From NCBI GenBank assembly GCA_013115135.1, contig JABANP010000218.1:18155-82154 (forward strand): a stretch of DNA of 64,000 bases. The letters run 5' to 3'. Under the pieces are notes generated by a model. That model saw only the letters and a list, made by a program, of their open reading frames with translations. It did not search any database and was not told the origin of the DNA. Origin of the DNA: Perkinsus olseni. Its lineage: Eukaryota > Perkinsozoa > Perkinsida > Perkinsidae. Below are positions 1-13,284 of the stretch, one piece after another. The position numbers and the translations under genes are program-made. How positions within the stretch are numbered: position 1 is the stretch's first letter; the number at the start of each line of letters is the position of its first letter.

Positions 1-1810
1 GAGCATCATCATCGTCAGGTTCTACAGCTGATGACCCGTTCATAGCACCATGCCATTGTAGTGGTAGTATAAAGTAATACCTACTTATAATCATACACCA
101 TCCCCATCATCATCAACATGCCAGATATGTTCATATCAACTGCCTTCGCCATTGGATTGCTGGCAGACTCAGACTACCACCATCATCATACGACTCAGAC
201 TACGACTCGCGGCCAACACCCACAGGAGCAGCATCACCACCATTTTTGTACAGACCATTGACATGCGAGTTGTGTAAAGCTCCCTATCCAACCTATGTAG
301 TACAACAACAACAACATGTCATGATCATGATGATGATGATGATGAGCATATTGAGTATTATGAACTCTTGTGGTTAATGACAGGTTAATATGAATGGGAG
401 CATCGAGTGCCTTTATCCACTACCCCATGTCAAAGCACCATACATTGTTTTTGAGGTCAATCTCAAGCCTGTCATAACAGCATCAACACACGATAGTAAC
501 ACTAATAATAATAATGCTGATGATGATGATGATGATGATGATGACTATCAAACTGGAGGAAGACAACATCATCATCATCACCAGCAGCAGCAGCAGCAGC
601 AGGAGCAGGGATACAATGATGATACTGTTAATGGTATTAATCCTGATATAGGGCTCAATGTTGTCAGTCTTGCGAGCGATGACAAAGAGAGGATGATGGG
701 GGGTAGCCCTGATGATGATGATGATGGCGGTGATCCGTTTGCCCCCTCACATCGTGTCCCTACTACGACAAATACTTCATCAGTAACTGCTGCTGGTGCT
801 GCAGTTGGGGATGATGATTATGAGCATCATCATCATCAGAATCACTCTAGGGTAGAGGGAGCACTACATGGTGATGATAATTATAAAGCTATAACTATTG
901 GTAGAGGGCATGAGAGTCAGGTTAGGATAACAGATGTAATACTTACTAGTATTGATGTTATTCATGACGAGAGTCCTACTTATCGTCATCATCATCATCA
1001 TCAGGTATCCATCTCCAGGAAGCATTGTCTACTACGGTATCACCACGGACGGTTCTGTATAAAAGTAGTAGTTTGGTAGTGATCATTATCATACCATTAG
1101 CATCATGATAATAATAATTACCATCTTCACTTCTATAGGATCTCAACTCCAAGTTTGGTACATTATTATCGATACCTTCCCAGGGTATAAAGATGCCACA
1201 ACCAGGATCAATGGCAATACAGGTAATCCACCAGAACAGCAGCGACTAGTGGCACTACTGATCATAATCATCATCATTATTGTAGGTTGGTCGTACAGTA
1301 CTACGGGTGATTGCCAGAAGGTTCGCTCCTCCTTCCACTACTCCCTCGTCAGCGTTGGAGACACTCGATGCACCAATCGATAGAGTCTCAGGGGGCCAGC
1401 ATGATGGGAGTATATTAATGACATTATTACCATCAGCAGGGATCGATATGGGGTATTACCCTCGTCATGGCAATGATGATGATGATAACAGACACGATGG
1501 TGATGGTGGTGGTGATATCATCCAGAACCATCACCATCATGGTACAGGTAATAGGATTATTGATACCATCCCCTACTCCATCGTTGACTGATGGTAAGAT
1601 ACCATCATTTTACCAGCAACATATCCGATGGGCGATGATATTAGTAGTGGAAGTAATCCACTCGTACAGACCGTGCAGGACGAAGAAGAAGAAGCACTAC
1701 GGTATGACCATGATGATGATGATGATGTAATGATGTTGAGGGCCCCGCATGGTGAGGGAGGGGTACCAGCTAATGAGGAGGATGATGATGATGAATATTA
1801 TTACTACTAA
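1..1810 (+). CDS. RING-CH (MARCH-type) zinc finger + FHA domain protein, 5' partial
   Basis: Probable membrane-type E3 ubiquitin ligase finger joined to a phosphothreonine-binding FHA domain. I spliced it as 1..73, 125..296, 384..1064, 1139..1222, 1286..1547, 1617..1810; every intron is GT...AG and the frame stays open for about 487 codons. The first two exons read DDPFIAPCHCSGSIK and YVHINCLRHWIAGRL, then TCELCKAPY: the second half of a RING-CH finger, whose first cysteine pair lies before the window. A long low-complexity insert with Asp, His and Gln tracts follows. The FHA domain has ITIGRGHESQ, VSISRKHCLL and, across the 1065-1138 intron, DLNSKFGTLL: the conserved Gly-Arg, Ser-x-x-His and Asn/Gly-Thr positions. 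The tail is acidic and ends in a tyrosine run. No transmembrane segment is visible in this part. The family calls are firm; the combined function is inference. Confidence 0.85.
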
Positions 1811-2271
1811 AACTCTAGCAGCTAACTCCTCTGTCATCAGTAGCATGATTGACGATGATACATCCTCCTCCTCCTCTCTACAGCAGGGGTAACCCCTGAG
1901 GTGTATACTCGAGTAACGCAGTGTTCACTATAATTGGCCCTCTACCCGTGGAAGATGGTAATGATAATAATAGTGATAGTAGTATAGCATAGAAGATGAT
2001 TGATGATAACCATTATCACCGCTGCTGCTGCTGCTGATGGTGATTATACTCATGTTAGGCTTATCGCTACTTCATTTTGTTTCTTCCACTTTATCGTCGT
2101 TTTCCTCCCTCACCCAACTACTAGTACGGGCAGTAGATGACGATTGATAATAATAACAACAACAACTGTCGCTGTTACGGATGAATATTATAATAATAAT
2201 AATCTCAACTACATCTTGGGTTGTTATCATCACTACTCCTTCGACCTTCATCAGCCTCCATCACTATCATC
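1811..2271. other. Intergenic stretch, simple repeats only
   Basis: Between the RING-CH/FHA stop and the ZNHIT2-like start. It holds short TCC, ATA, CTG and CAA runs. I see no gene, RNA or clear promoter motif. The upstream gene could use an alternative terminal exon here (an AG acceptor near 1851), but nothing supports that. Confidence 0.4.
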
Positions 2272-3929
2272 ATGTCATCATCATCATCCACGGCTACAAG
2301 AACCCCCAAGAGAGTAACATTCGCCGTAACACCATCACCACCGACATCATCATCATCCTGTGTGATCTGTGGTAATGATGAGGCCAAGTATCGATGCCCG
2401 AGATGTCATGAACGGTAACAACAACAACTACTACTACTACTACATTAAATGATGATGGTGATTACCAGGTACTGCAGCTTATCATGTTATAAAGAGCATA
2501 GCGAGGGGAGATGTTCACAAGGCTTCTACAAAGACCAAGTGGCATCGTATACTGAGGTTAGTAAACCGACTGAGGAGGAGAGGAAGAACGTGGAGATGAT
2601 GATGTGATACTGGCGGTGTTGTTGTTAGTGGTGGTGGGGTATGGAGCTTATGTATCTCCCCTCATCCTCAGATATGAGCATAACCAAGATGATGCACCTG
2701 ATGATGGGGGCATGGAGGAAGAGGAGGTGTTGAACCTTTATCGTCTATTGGACGTCCTCGATGATGATGGTGTGATGGATGATGCACAGAAAGAGTTGAT
2801 ATTAGCTCATCTTAATGACTATCTATCCCCAGATCAGATCGATGACTTCAGGAGGGAACTTAAATCTGGCCACCTGTAATACAACCTCATTGTCATCCTC
2901 ATCATCATTCCCTTCATTCCGAAGGTACAAACAGGTCCTGGAAGAGAACGCCGAAGGCGATGATGATGGGGTTGTAGATTGGTCACCTTGGTGGGAGGAT
3001 AAGATACGCTCGGCCGAACGTAGTTATGAGATATCTAATGAGGGAAGGAGGAGGGTACCCAAACACCGGTGTTGCCATTGTTATGGTACTCGGGAGGAGG
3101 TGTAGTTCTATTTCCGTCCTACTTCTCGTCAAACAGGCAATAACGATTCTTCTACTCCGTCATCATCATCACCAGTACTTACGATAAAGGAGGATATCAT
3201 TTTGTACAGGATAAGTGCGGTGATATATGCATATACTAAGTTAACTAGACAGTAAGAATAAGATGACATGATATTCCTTGAGCACCCATGGTGAACCTTA
3301 GATACTTTGGTGATTGGTCATGGGATGTAGCAAGAGTAGGTTCGGAGGTGTTATCATTATGCCCCTTTCTGAATGGTGTGGATAATGCTGTTAGTCGTAT
3401 TGATTATGATAACCTGAGGCAGATGGCCATTACCATGAACATGTATGATGAACAGTCATGGCGGGATGTAATGATGAGGACAACCAGGACCCAATGGTTA
3501 TGGGTAGTTGTGTTATCAGGTATCGAGTATCCTGGACGACGAGAGATCTGATGAGCTACTATTATCGATAATACATGAGGTTAGAGGGATGATAACCAGA
3601 GTATTCGAGAATAGTAGGAAGAGGGAGGTGATGGCACTCCGATTGCTGGAAAGTTACATCTATTATCATGTATGCTGCTGCTCGGGAAGGGAGGGGCTCG
3701 AGAAGTGGGGGAAGAGGGAAAGAAGGATGCTATTATGTTATTGAAGGCAGAGGTTGATCAGTTAGTTAGAGATCTTCATTACCAGAAGGAGGAGACCAGG
3801 ATGATTGAGGAGAAGTTGTCTGCTGCGAAGGAAATGAATAATAATACTCTGGTTGTCGGTATGAAGTCGACTGATGATGGTGTGGTATGCCATAAGTTGA
3901 TACAAGAGATTCATAAAGATGACCAATAA
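2272..3929 (+). CDS. HIT-type zinc finger protein, ZNHIT2-like
   Basis: In other eukaryotes ZNHIT2 is an adaptor for the R2TP/HSP90 machinery in snRNP assembly. Exons: 2272..2414, 2469..2603, 2672..2875, 2925..3085, 3137..3251, 3302..3467, 3520 onward. The first intron splits the finger: CVICGNDEAKYRCPRC lies before it, YCSLSCYKEHSEGRC after it, giving the Cys4 / Cys-Cys-His-Cys pattern of a zf-HIT. Downstream come a helical segment (LSPDQIDDFRRELKSG), the family's Trp motif as VDWSPWWEDK, then SPVLTIKEDI, YAYTKLTRQYFGDW and SWRDVSSILDDERS, in ZNHIT2 order. The start is the Met of MSSSSSTATRTPKR, 19 residues before a plausible basic N terminus; an upstream in-frame Met gives an unlikely hydrophobic extension. 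The last junction (about 3655-3730) is unclear: an intron with a purine-rich end, or a frame error. The final exon ends in a coiled-coil-like stretch. Confidence 0.8.
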
Positions 3930-4108
3930 CGACAGGTTATTACTAACGTTACTCCACCGTCACCTGTTAGTTGTGTTGTTACAGTGACGGTTAGGTCGCG
4001 ACTAGGTGTTGTTACCACCCCTACACGATGCTGTTGGATGAGTTGTTGTGTTACTGAGCATTACTGGCAACTCAATACTCATCATCCACTAGAGAAGCAT
4101 GCTCATGA

Positions 4109-7100
4109 TCATGTGCCCAGATCAGGCAGTTCATCATCCTCCCATTCATCACTTGGTGGGGGTAATCCTCCGGCGGACAAACGTCTACGGCCATCATGCA
4201 ACTCGACCTTATCAGCAACAACAGCCTCATAAGTAGGCTTCGCATCCCCAATGGGTGACGATGATAATGTCCTGCCATGATACTAACACCTATCCCCTCT
4301 ACTAATCACAGCATTTACCTTGAGTCCATGGCAGCTGCAACCCCAACGCTGCTGATCCCCTTCGTTCGCTCCACTCCACCTTCTTCCTGTTTCTGCTTAT
4401 CCCCTGTCGGTTGTTGTTGTTGTTGCAGTCGAAGGAGAATATTCTCATATTGTTCACAGGGTTTACCCATCTCCTCACATATTGATACAAGATACCCTCG
4501 AGGTTAGCGACGTCTGATACAATGACTATCATCATCACTATCACTACTTGAGGGATTCAACATCTCGAGGGAATCTATCATGTATTTGTTGATACCTGAG
4601 TAGGGTAAGTGTATGATGTTATGCTCCTTCGACGTCTTACATGCTCAACGCCTCTGTTGATCTCCCATTCTACGATAACAACTAGCCACCATTAACATCC
4701 ATTTTGGTTCTGATGGAGATATCTCACTAGCTCGCATGAACAGTGGCACGGCTGATTCGAACCTGATGATGATGATGCATCATGAGCACTATAGAGTGTT
4801 CAGCAGTGGTATTGAGTATTACAAATCCTTCTTGACATAATATACACCAAGCCATGTTATAACATTCAAGTCCAATGGCCAATGACGATAACTCTCTTTA
4901 TAATTATGATATGCTTCAACCTCATTCCCTTCTAACTCATACAATTGCCCAATACGTGCCAATACCTGTCCCGATAATCATTGCCGTTGTTCTCGTTACT
5001 GTATTACAGTTGGGTCGTTGGGTCTCCCTCTACCCTGGGTTAATATAAGAGAGAAATGCTCATGTGCTTTACCATGATCACCCATCTTTTCGTATATATC
5101 ACCAAGTTGCCATAATACATCGCAGTTACCTAAGGATCATCATGATGATCATGGAGAGCAGGAGGGTTATCATCACTCTTCGTTATCTGATGTAGTTTAT
5201 TAAATGCAACCAGTGCCTCATCATAAGCACCTACTCATACGTGATGATGCCGCCGCTGCCTTGTTGTTGCTACTCTTGTTATTACATGCATTCTTGCACA
5301 CCAATCCTAGATTATAAATAGCCTCCAAACAATGTGCAGCTACACCGATGGCTTCTGAGGTATAACTCCTTTGCTTTTTACTTGAGTTGTTCGCTATGAA
5401 TAAACAATTACCCTTGTTAACCAACGCCCTCACAATTGTACCTGAGAATAAAATTACGATCGTTATGGTATTGATCTCGGCGAGAACGGTATGCTGTTGG
5501 GAGGCATTCTCACCTGTCTATTCTAATAGCCATATCAGCATACTTCTCCGCTTGGTCATAATCTCCTTCCTGCATGAGGGCACCAATGGCGACTAGAGAA
5601 AGTCTACTTCGTCTCAGATGACGACGACTCACTTGAAAGTATATAAAACTAAGATTCGTAGCAGCTCTGGTTTGCATTAGATGCTGATCTTTATTCTCGA
5701 ATGACTTGAGTGTCGTGATAGCCTCATCAAATAGTTTATGTTTGAGATAATAATGCGCCTTATTGATCTCCATTTCCGCAGCTATACTCGGATACCCCCC
5801 TTTATATAATGTATCAATAACCCAGTCATATCCCTGAGGATGAGTAGTCATTATACCAGTAGCGGTGATAGTGTTGTTACGTTGGGTGATGATGATGATG
5901 ATCTTGTAAGATGGTTGTTGTTGTTGTTGGTGTTATCAGCAATGCCTATTATCGGTGCTATGAGGTTGGCTGCTGTTAATATTATGTTCCGTGCCTCCTG
6001 TCTACGGTTCTTAACAAACTCTCGTAACGGGTCCTCATCAGTCCTCTTCTCAAGCAGCATACCCTCACCATTCATTACAACCAAATCATCATCTCTCCTA
6101 GAATGATCATGGTAGTATGATGATGATACCTGAGGCCATCAACACCCGTATCAAGAGCAGAACCACCCAGCTATCTTCCACCTACTGCGTCATCATCATC
6201 ATCATCATCATCATCATAATCATCGATAGTATCATCATAGAGTGTTGGATCTCCCCTACCGCGAGTGACCTACGGACCACCAGTGTTCACCCTGCTTGGT
6301 GCTGCTGCTGCTGCTGGTAGTACTAATAACAGCCTTTTGAAAGTGGTTCTCATCTCTTCCTCGTCCCTCATAGCATAATAACATAACAATAGAAATAGAC
6401 CAGTTTCATGGTCCATAAATGTATCCAGACTAGTAGTACTACTACTAGTAGTAGTAGCATGATGATTATTATTATACCCAGGTGGTGGTGGCCTCCCATC
6501 CATACTGTTATCACTGTACGACCCTAAAGCCGCATACGTCTACTACGGTATACAGGAGGACATTACCATTAGGGGGAGCAGAGGCCATCATCACCATCCT
6601 GCCATCCGCTGCATGATGATGATGATGTTGTGGTGCATCCTGCTTTGAGTGTTGTATTGGTATTAATAATTCTGAGTAGTGCTTAGCTGCATCTTTATAT
6701 CTAACATGATCATTGGCAGTTGTGGTATTCATAACTATCACCAGCCTACTGTCGCATAGCATAGAATGCATGGCCGATGTTACGACGTATTTTATACCGT
6801 CGTGTTGGTAACCATGTCGGGGTCTCATCAAGCGCCTTCCTGTACATCTTGATGGCGGTAGTGTATCTTCCCATCTTATAATATATGTCACCAATATTAA
6901 TATTGAATCGTCCGAGGTGGGGGTATAGTCGAGATGCTACAATCTGATCATCATCAGCCTGCAGGAGTAGCTCATTGTAATAACCACCACCTGAGTGTAT
7001 CCATCTATAGCTTCCTGATAGTATCCAGCTTTGTCTTTATGTGAGGCTATGGTGAGTTGTAGGAGAAAGGTGAGATCGAGATCAGTCTGATGAGATCAGT

Positions 7101-8366
7101 CTGATGGTATTAAGTGGTGATGGTGAGGTCCGCAGCAGCGGCGGCGGCGGCGGGCGTCATCACTACATCATCTTGTCTGCCTGTCTGAGCCCGCAGTTTC
7201 AAGATTTGTTTGTCGACCTTCTGGGCTTCCTTCAACTCATCCAGGTTATCCCGTAACTGCTGATGGGACGTTCATCGTTATCAACACTCATCATCATCCC
7301 TCATCACTACCAATGCCGTCATGTTATTATTAGTAGTTGTAGTATTGCTGTTCTTCTTGTCCTTCATAGTGCTCAGTCGGGCTACTCCATTATTATTATC
7401 ATCATGATTCACTCTCTTGATGAAGGTAGCGTCTATCACCGCTTGTAGTCTATGCTCCATATTTCTTATCTTTCTATCATCCTCGTCCTCAACACTACTA
7501 GGGACATGATTGTTGTTGTTACCTTCAAACAGGATTGCACAAGAGCATGATAATATTGACGAAAACCCACATCACCTCCCGCTGCTGCTGCTGCTGCTGT
7601 TGCTGTTATTGTATTATCACCACGCTGTAGCTTGAACGGATCGAAGGATGTATTATTGGCGTGGGTGTAACCAGCAGCACCTGCATACTCATCATCATGC
7701 ACCAACAGCAGCAGACTATACCCTATCTCGATGATATTACGTGTTGATGTTACTGGACGGGTGATGTTCTGTTGCTGATGAGGATGATGATGATGATGAT
7801 GATGATAGGCTGATGTTATTCTACCGTCATTGGATGATAATATAAGGCCGCCCTCAACAGTTAGACCATCGTCTTTGAGAGGTGTGCCTGCGGAAAACCG
7901 GTTATAAGGACTACTAGTCTCATCTTTCATGGCGCAATTCATATGGGCTGGAATGGTCTAGTTGGTTATGACGACTGCCTAACACGCAGTAGGTCCCGAG
8001 TTCGATTCTCGGTTCCAGTATCATCTTTAACCTTCCAAGTATATGAATGCCCCTGCCGGTGTTATTACCTTCCGAATAGGTATCCCTCCTTTCAATCGGG
8101 AAGTCGTACTTATTGAATGATGAAGACGTAGTAGTCGTCACTGTTTGACCATTATCATGATGATGATGATTGTGGGGAACGCCATCATCATTCTCAGTTA
8201 TTATCCCGCCATCTCTCTACCATCGATAACATGATGACAATGATGCTGTAGACAGCGCCATCGTCGATGATGATGATGCACTTACTTGTTGGATACTCCC
8301 TCTATGATGGTTCATATTATTATTGTATAATCCTGGATCGGGGATAACAGCACTAGCAGATGCCAT
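4109..8366 (-). CDS. IFT88: Intraflagellar transport protein 88 (TPR protein, IFT-B core)
   Basis: IFT88 is a tetratricopeptide protein of the IFT-B train that builds cilia and flagella. Reading on the minus strand, many exons match the family in order: a Gly/Ser/His-rich N terminus with NNTSFDPFKLQRGD; a TPR half; REFVKNRRQEARNIIL and TAANLIAPIIG; AITTLKSFENKDQHL; ATNLSFIYFQ then EGDYDQAEKYADMAIRID; ALVNKGNCLF; EAIYNLGLVCKNA; ARIGQLYELEGNEVEAYHNY; NVITWLGVYYVKKDL; a helical tail with Gln runs; and the acidic end EWEDDELPDLGT, the usual acidic C-terminal signature. The stop is at 4109-4111. The N terminus is uncertain: I took the Met of MASASAVIPDPG (8366), but translation could begin at 7942. 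Introns are short and repeat-filled. The tRNA-Val at 7947-8020 lies antisense inside the span, probably in an intron. Confidence 0.85.
7947..8020 (+). tRNA. tRNA-Val(AAC)
   Basis: A complete cloverleaf. Acceptor arm GCTGGAA (7947-7953) pairs with TTCCAGT (8013-8019), with one G-T pair; discriminator A at 8020. Anticodon stem ACTGC/GCAGT encloses loop CTAACAC, giving anticodon AAC (Val). The T arm is CCGAG-TTCGATT-CTCGG. Internal promoter boxes A (TGGTCTAGTTGG) and B (GTTCGATTC) are present. The anticodon loop is uninterrupted. It lies antisense to IFT88, between its first recognisable exons. Confidence 0.93.
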
Positions 8367-8429
8367 TATTATACAACTTGAACTGATAAAATAATAATAC
8401 TTCATGGCATCCCACATGACGATGTCCAA

Positions 8430-8648
8430 TGAATACCTTCACGGGATTATCATGCAGCGGTCTTGCCAGTAGTATTGATATCTTTAACCATCTTGTTACT
8501 AACGAAAACAGCGTAGCCTTCCACTGGAAATGTTATAAAAATGGTCGAATAATGATGATGATGATGATAATACCGAATGGCCGATTGACTGCTGACCCCA
8601 CTGTCCTGCTCCTGTCGTTGATGGTGGTGTTAGTAATAACATCAAGTA
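8430..8648. other. Spacer between GRASP 3' end and IFT88 5' end
   Basis: Two minus-strand genes follow each other here. The stretch contains a short (ATG)n run and no supported gene; it presumably holds the IFT88 promoter. Confidence 0.4.
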
Positions 8649-10319
8649 TTAGGTGGGGGTAGTGGTCGCAGTATCAGCAGATTCTACAATATTACCGGGA
8701 ACTGGTTTGGTGTTGTTGATATTCGATAATAGTATACTTGACGATAACATCATTGACGACCCTCCTTCTCTGGTCCCTCCATCACCAAAGTCGTTATTCT
8801 CCTTATCGTTATTACCATCCACTTTATCGTCTTCCACCCTCACTGGAGGAGGTGGTGGTGGTATGGTAGGAGGCGTGTATGCACCAAATGCTGCTGCAGC
8901 TGTTGTTGCCGCGACCGCCGACGGCTGTTGTTGTTGTTCGGCAGGAGGGCTGCTGTTACCACCACCATCACCACTACCGTTGTTATCATCAGTATTGTCC
9001 AGGACTCCCTGCATCTCTACTTTGCCATCATCATCAGAGTGCTCCTGTGGGCTGCCAGCACTGAGATGATGGGGTCCCCATGGGATTACTAACTACTACT
9101 AGTACCTCTCCTCCACCTTATCATCATCGATTTTTTCATCTCTCTTATCTCCTACTTTCGTAGCCATCTACATCACAAGATGAATCATCCTTTACCCTCA
9201 CTACTTCTACTAACCTCATCATCATCATCTGCCGGTTGTTGTTGTTGTTGTTGTAGTGGTGGTATCCTATGTAATAAGCCTTGTCCTAGATCACACCCTA
9301 AGCATCCTTCACCACCACCCCAGTCATATGATGGTGATATATCAGCTATCCATACCCTACTCAACCTTGAGTTATATACTTTGATACGAACAACACCATC
9401 ATTGGCCTCATCATCATCTCGAGCAAAATACCTACCACCGTACTACTACTACCATGATGGGGGTAGTATCAATGAGAGTATCTTTAGTACTCATCAAACT
9501 CGTGCTTCAAGTCCTGTACATCCCGAAGTATCCTGTTATTATCTACTATCTGTATTAGATAATCATCACCAGGAGTTAGACCAGCATGATCTGATAATTA
9601 CAGAAAGGGCACTGGTGCAGTAGACTCTTGTTGTTGTTACTACCAGCGGGTGAGTTTGGGAATACTTGTAATACTCGGAGACCATGGGATCTACCATCAT
9701 CAACTTGTTCATAGTGTAAGGTTATACCCAGCAAACCATGAGATGAACCTACAACAACAACTGATACCATATCCATCATATAATTATGATGATGATTTTG
9801 ATATTACCCTTCCATGCAGTATGTGGTAATACCTGTACTTGCCGTAAGCTCAATGTTAATATCGAGTATACGGAGAGAATGAGGGTCTTCTCCTCATCTG
9901 TTGTTATAGATACACAATAGCATAGTGGTAGTAGTATTATCATTATTACGCTCCATAACAGCATTGAAGAAATCATCATGATTTTCTGATACCTTCATAC
10001 CATCCAACCCTACTATGTAATCAAAGTATGCCTAACAATAACAACATAACAACAACAGCACGACTACTACTACTACAAGTATTACCTCTAAACCTGCCAT
10101 ATGTGCTGGTGACCCCTCCCGAACCGACATGATTCGGAATCCACCACCATGGCTAGGGTCAATACTACTACTGCTGCTGCTAGTATCATCATCATCACTG
10201 CTGCTTTCATGTATTTGGTTATTACTCATGTTATCATCACTAGCATTGGATGATGATGCATCGTCAGCATCATCGTGATGGTGGTCGGGATTATTATCAG
10301 TACTTTCAGTAGCACCCAT
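8649..10319 (-). CDS. Golgi reassembly stacking protein (GRASP55/65 family)
   Basis: GRASP proteins tether Golgi cisternae and act in secretion through two PDZ-like domains. The start Met at 10319 gives MGATES, a fitting N-myristoylation signal (Gly2, Ser6). After an Asp/Ser-rich insert comes PDZ1: GGGFRIMSVREGSPAHMAGL, then YFDYIVGLDGMKVSENHDDF and, later, VRIKVYNSRLSRVW and WGGGEGCLGCDLGQGLLHRI. PDZ2 is seen as GLLGITLHYEQVDD, RVLQVFPNSPAG and AGLTPGDDYLIQIVDNNRIL. These are the diagnostic segments of the GRASP core; genomic order on the minus strand is collinear, with short introns between. The C terminus is a low-complexity Gln/Pro/Ser region (PTIPPPPPPVRVEDD), as in other GRASPs. Stop at 8649. 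The family assignment is very secure; exact exon edges are not given. Confidence 0.9.
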
Positions 10320-10611
10320 AAGAGAGATGAATACTGCTGTATCGGTGGTGATTATGATTACAGCATCAGCGTGATACTGTCACAATATTGTGCTTATCAC
10401 CGTCATAATGATACCATCCCATTAATAAGAACACAAGAGAGATGATTACGTATGAGCACAACAAGAAGAAGAAGATGGACAACGTTATTATTAAAGTACT
10501 ACTACTAGTAAGAAGAAGAAGATGATAACTAAAGACGTGCATTAGGCCCATTGCTATCATCATCATCGGAGGGCATGCCGCTGTTGTTGTTGTTGATACT
10601 AGTCAATACCA

Positions 10612-13284
10612 TTAGCTTCTAATACGTATACTAGTAGTAATGATAAGGGGTATAGACATAATACCATTAGACCATGTATAAGCCTGATGATGATGAACAG
10701 CAGCATGACTCCAGCTCCTGCCATGCTATTGTTATTACAGGTGGATCCTTCTCAGTGCTATAAGGCCTATTATCATCTCAATTATTATTATAGTGATGGT
10801 CTCTGCCGTGAAGGTCCATACCAAACCTTGGAAATATACCTAACAATAATATCATGCGACCAACATATCATGATGATGATGATAAGAGTACTATTACCAC
10901 TGCTAAGAATATACCAAGACAGAAGGTATTATTCATCGATGCAGCCCCTTGTAATGTTGATATTGATATTGTTATATGTTTACTAGTCTTCTTCTGGGCG
11001 TAGGTGTAAGCTGCTACTAACTCGCTAGCATTACTGGCCAATGGGGCCAATATAAATGATATATAAAATGAATTAATACCACTACGGACACCAATCTCAT
11101 TCAATACATCAACTGCTGGATCTGAGAATATTAATACCAACAATGTACCTGAGCATCATCATAATCATTATTATCACTACTCCACAGTATTGTTGTTGTT
11201 GTTGGTATTACCTATCCCCATGAGGTATGCTGCCCTGATCTTGATCCTTGATTGCTGTTCATCTGGTGATAAATCTGCCAAGTCCTCCGGTATATCATCC
11301 TCATCATCATCTTCATCTTCACGAGGTAGATGATATTCATGTTGATGATGTACTCCAGTCGGGGTTGTTGTTGATGCCGATGCTCTGTTATTAATAATCA
11401 ACTGTTGTCTTAAATCCTCGTTGTTGTTCTTATTATCTGTTGGAGGTAAATGATCACACTTAATACCATCGATGATGTTACTATTATTAAACTGATAATA
11501 ACCTCCACCATTGCCAGCATCACCATCAGTACTGTTGCATACTGATGATGACCTTCTATGAGTATGATGGTTGTTGTTGAATCGATCTGGATGCTCTCGA
11601 CACTCCAGTATATATATTATCATCATAGTAACAAACTCATCAAAGTCAATATAACCCGATGTATCAGCATCAGCTTCTTCAAATAACAATCGTAATTCCT
11701 GCATGATGTAAGCATCATATTCTACCATTGCTGATACTACTATTATTACGTCAAATGTAATCCTCTCATGTAGATCCCTCATAAGCATCTTAAATTCATC
11801 AAAATCTATCGTATGATCTGATCAAAATCATCGTAATGAGGATGAGCGTGATCACTATTACGATGAGTAGCCTTTACATTACCTTTATTAACATCATAAT
11901 ACTGGAAGAATGGTCCAAGAAGCTTCCTCATCTGTCTAATGTGCTCCAGTGGTATATGATGATTCAATATCAATGGCATATCCAAAGTAGTGGTAGTCTG
12001 GTTGTTGTTGTAGTTGTGAGTGGTGGTGGTAGTATCGGTAGTTATTATACCTTCCATAGCACCCCTTAATGTGATATCACCATGCTTGATCGCCTCGACT
12101 CTAGCGTCAACAATGATATCCTCGTTTACCATACACTTTCTACTATCATTATATTGTATGATTAAATACGTAATAAATGATATAAAACATATAACCTAAC
12201 AGCAGCAACATCAGCGCCACGATGATGTTACGATGACGTGAAACCCTTACCATGCCAATACCACTCCAAAGGTGTTCCTTCATGGACTTCTCGTCTATGC
12301 TTATATCATCATCATAGCCTTCTACTGACGCTGGTATCTGTCAACAATCATCTGATAGTACTATGAAAGGAACATGACTGTTTGAAGCCTGGGAAGGGAC
12401 AACCTTCATGCCATGTAAAAGCGGCATTCCCCAGTTGAGTTCCACGCAAATGAACTGGGCTGGTATAAGCGCAGCGGTCGGAAGTGTTGGTGATGGTTGG
12501 TTGAGGAGTAGTTCCGAATTAGCCTTAGATGTATTACCTGTATTATCAGATACAATAGAGTACTGCACATCATGAAGTAGGCATTCTTCCGTACTATAGC
12601 CCCTACACTTATACCAGTACCTGATAATAATCATCAAGTACACTCAACTAGTAGTAGTAGTTATGACCTGTGAGGGAGAGGTTATTGTGTGGCATCAACT
12701 TGGACCACTCTGAATCTGGTATATCATTAGGTAATTGTTTATACATTGGTTTGCCATTAACAACATTGACTCTACCACCGAGTATTGCTAGGAACCATGG
12801 TATTGTTAATAACATGATAGTCGATCCAGCAAGAGCACCAACACCTACTGATACCTGATACGACGATAAGCTGATATCAACAACAACAACAACAACGGCA
12901 GCAGCAGCAGCAGCAGGAGGAGGAGTACTAGTGTTGTTACTACCTGTTGTTGGGCATCATCCCCTAACCCCGAGAACAACACCATCATACCATCTGGTAC
13001 TGCTCCTAGTACTGGTAGTACTACTGATCCGACCATGTTAGATATGGATGGTACCAGTAGTAATAACTCACTACCATTGGATATTGTATTACTGGCTTTA
13101 AATAATACATAACCATACACTAAGGTGAGGAATGCTAATTGAAGAGCAGTACCTGGACCACAACAACACTACCACTGGCCACCATGATGATGATGATAGT
13201 ACATTCAGCAGGTGGTATGAAGAAGCCTCCTGATCTGTGGAATAAGTAGCCCTCTTCGGCAACCTCCGATGATGATGATGACAT
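10612..13284 (-). CDS. Na+/Ca2+ exchanger-like protein with two EF-hands (plant NCL type)
   Basis: A CaCA-superfamily cation exchanger with a cytosolic EF-hand pair between two membrane halves, the layout of plant NCL. The N-terminal half shows GYVLFKASNTISNGSELLLL, NMVGSVVLPVLGAVPDGMMV and GALAGSTIMLLTIPWFLAIL. The central loop carries two complete 12-residue calcium loops: DVNKDHTIDFDE, formed across an intron near 11820-11880, and DADTSGYIDFDE (near 11650). Low-complexity Asn/His/Asp inserts surround them. The C-terminal half has ILAPLASNASELVAAYTYAQ, TLQGAASMNNTFCLGIF and FQGLVWTFTAETITII. The first stretch of that half contains the ion-binding acidic residue within ASNASE. I took the start as the Met of MSSSSSEVAEEGYLF at 13284; the first junction (about 13150-13210) is unresolved. 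The stop near 10612 is also tentative. A role in calcium or sodium homeostasis is inferred from the family. Confidence 0.8.

Noticed and set aside
1467..1730. ORFs made mostly of Met/Ile/Asp/His runs in the first 30 kb
   Set aside because: Translations of (ATG)n/(CAT)n runs in the wrong frame or of introns; no other support.
9161..9183. Perkinsus/dinoflagellate-type spliced leader (CGTAGCCATCT)
   Set aside because: Only a short partial match followed by unrelated bases and no donor site; not enough to identify the organism.
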